A DNA stretch of 5,270 nt from positions 1 through 5,270 of the forward strand of contig CACXGS010000449.1 in assembly GCA_902767195.1 (NCBI GenBank), in the 5' to 3' direction. How positions within the stretch are numbered: position 1 is the stretch's first letter; the number at the start of each line of letters is the position of its first letter. Position numbers and translations under genes: made by a program. This stretch comes from an uncultured Lachnospiraceae bacterium. Lineage in GTDB: Bacteria; Bacillota_A; Clostridia; Lachnospirales; Lachnospiraceae. Below the pieces are notes generated by a model, which was given only the letters and a program-made list of their open reading frames with translations, did no database searches and was not told where the DNA came from. Positions 5,023 to 5,270 of the stretch are shown piece by piece.

Positions 5023-5044
5023 ATAGGTCAATCTATAGGTCAAT
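5023..5044. repeat. Two 10-bp direct repeats ATAGGTCAAT next to the att site
   Basis: ATAGGTCAAT occurs at 5023-5032 and 5035-5044, a 12-base period, about 60 bases left of the tRNA fragment. Short direct repeats at this distance from a tRNA att core are typical of integrase arm-type or excisionase binding sites. The rest of the gap from 4998 to 5101 is AT-rich and holds no convincing gene. Confidence 0.5.
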
Positions 5045-5101
5045 TTATAAAAAATAAGCTAAAAAAAGCGGGGACTTACAAAGAAAATCGTACCTGAAAC
5101 A

Positions 5102-5148
5102 ACGGGCTCTGACTCCGTCATTTCAAGGTTCGAATCCTTGTAGCCCTG
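5102..5148 (+). other. tRNA-Gln(CTG) 3' fragment, probable attachment site (att)
   Basis: The 47 bases fold as tRNA positions 27 to 73. The anticodon arm is ACGGG/TCCGT with loop CTCTGAC and anticodon CTG at 5109-5111. A 5-base variable loop follows, then the T arm CAAGG-TTCGAAT-CCTTG (5124-5140), the acceptor 3' strand TAGCCCT (5141-5147), and G5148. The expected 5' half (acceptor AGGGCTA and D arm) is absent upstream, and CCA is not encoded. A 3' tRNA fragment is the usual scar at one end of an element integrated by a tyrosine recombinase. The intact tRNA should lie at the other end, outside this window. Confidence 0.8.
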
Positions 5149-5154
5149 CTTATC

Positions 5155-5181
5155 AGACCACTCAGTTTGAGTGGTCTTTTT
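5155..5181 (+). terminator. Intrinsic terminator after the tRNA fragment
   Basis: A 9-bp perfect stem (5155-5163 with 5169-5177) with loop AGTTT runs into five T residues (5177-5181). It starts 7 bases after the tRNA discriminator position and is probably the original terminator of the host tRNA-Gln gene, which supports chromosome to the right of the att site. Confidence 0.85.
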
Positions 5182-5218
5182 ATGTTGTTAACTTCCAGAT
5201 ATTTTAAACCTAAATGCC

Positions 5219-5245
5219 TCGAGGCGCCTATTACAGGCGCCTCGA
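5219..5245. other. 11-bp GC-rich perfect hairpin near the window end
   Basis: TCGAGGCGCCT (5219-5229) pairs with AGGCGCCTCGA (5235-5245) around a 5-base loop, in an otherwise AT-rich stretch. A second, shorter palindrome GCCTCGAGGC (5216-5225) overlaps its 5' arm. No T run follows on the + strand; on the minus strand T residues are also sparse. It may be a terminator for a minus-strand gene entering from the right, or a dispersed chromosomal palindrome. No gene is visible from 5182 to the end. Confidence 0.45.
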
Positions 5246-5270
5246 AACTGTTTGTTCACACTTCGTCCGA

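Noticed and set aside
5023..5044. Start of a CRISPR array
   Set aside because: Only two 10-bp repeats with a 2-bp gap; no spacer-sized intervals and no cas genes.
4885..5097. 70-codon + strand ORF over the end of the DUF6718-like gene and the direct repeats
   Set aside because: No ribosome binding site, overlaps a better-supported gene, and has low-complexity AT-rich content.
5060..5150. A complete tRNA-Gln gene
   Set aside because: No 5' acceptor strand or D arm can be drawn from the sequence left of 5102; only the anticodon arm to the 3' end is present.
5256..5270. End of a minus-strand gene (…SDEV stop) entering from the right
   Set aside because: Five codons are too few to support a gene; a stop in one frame is expected by chance.

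Overview
The window looks like the inner part and right end of an integrated mobile element from a low-GC Gram-positive gut bacterium, most likely a Lachnospiraceae or other Clostridia. The reasons are strong AGGAG-type ribosome binding sites, Tn1549-like mobilization genes (MobC plus relaxase), a DUF3789-like membrane protein, and a tRNA fragment at the right end. This assignment is inferred from protein style and gene order; no database was searched.

Left block (about 1-2620), GC-rich and all on the + strand: a possible 30-codon leader ORF, a beta-class DNA methyltransferase, a gap with tandem stem-loops and an intrinsic terminator, a deoxyribosyltransferase-like protein, and a second gap with a perfect 20-bp palindrome beside a second hairpin (candidate oriT). 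Then come a DUF3789-like membrane-anchored protein, a 26-residue single-span protein, MobC, and the first ~73 residues of a relaxase. This is the conjugation/mobilization module of a Tn1549-like element, and its relaxase is cut off before the metal-binding histidines.

Middle block (about 2620-4100), AT-rich: an excisionase-like helix-turn-helix gene starts at the point where relaxase similarity ends. It is followed by a hairpin, a minus-strand relaxase-like fragment carrying an H..HIH motif, and a plus-strand tyrosine recombinase without its N-terminal region. The last two lose their 5' ends at about the same place (~3225-3240), as if one rearrangement joined them head to head. A strong terminator closes the integrase.

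Right block (4100-5270): a clear sigma-70-type promoter drives two overlapping genes. They are a small single-domain RelA/SpoT-type alarmone-synthetase-like protein and a 74-residue protein resembling DUF6718. After them come two 10-bp direct repeats and then the 3' part of a tRNA-Gln(CTG) gene (anticodon arm to discriminator) with no 5' part, followed by an intrinsic terminator. I read the tRNA fragment as the attachment-site remnant and the sequence to its right as chromosome.

Taken together, this is a decayed, mosaic mobile element. Its transfer and recombination genes are broken, but it keeps an intact, separately promoted alarmone-synthetase/partner pair between the integrase and the att site, where defence or toxin-antitoxin cargo often lies. 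That pair is the most promising candidate for an undescribed system.
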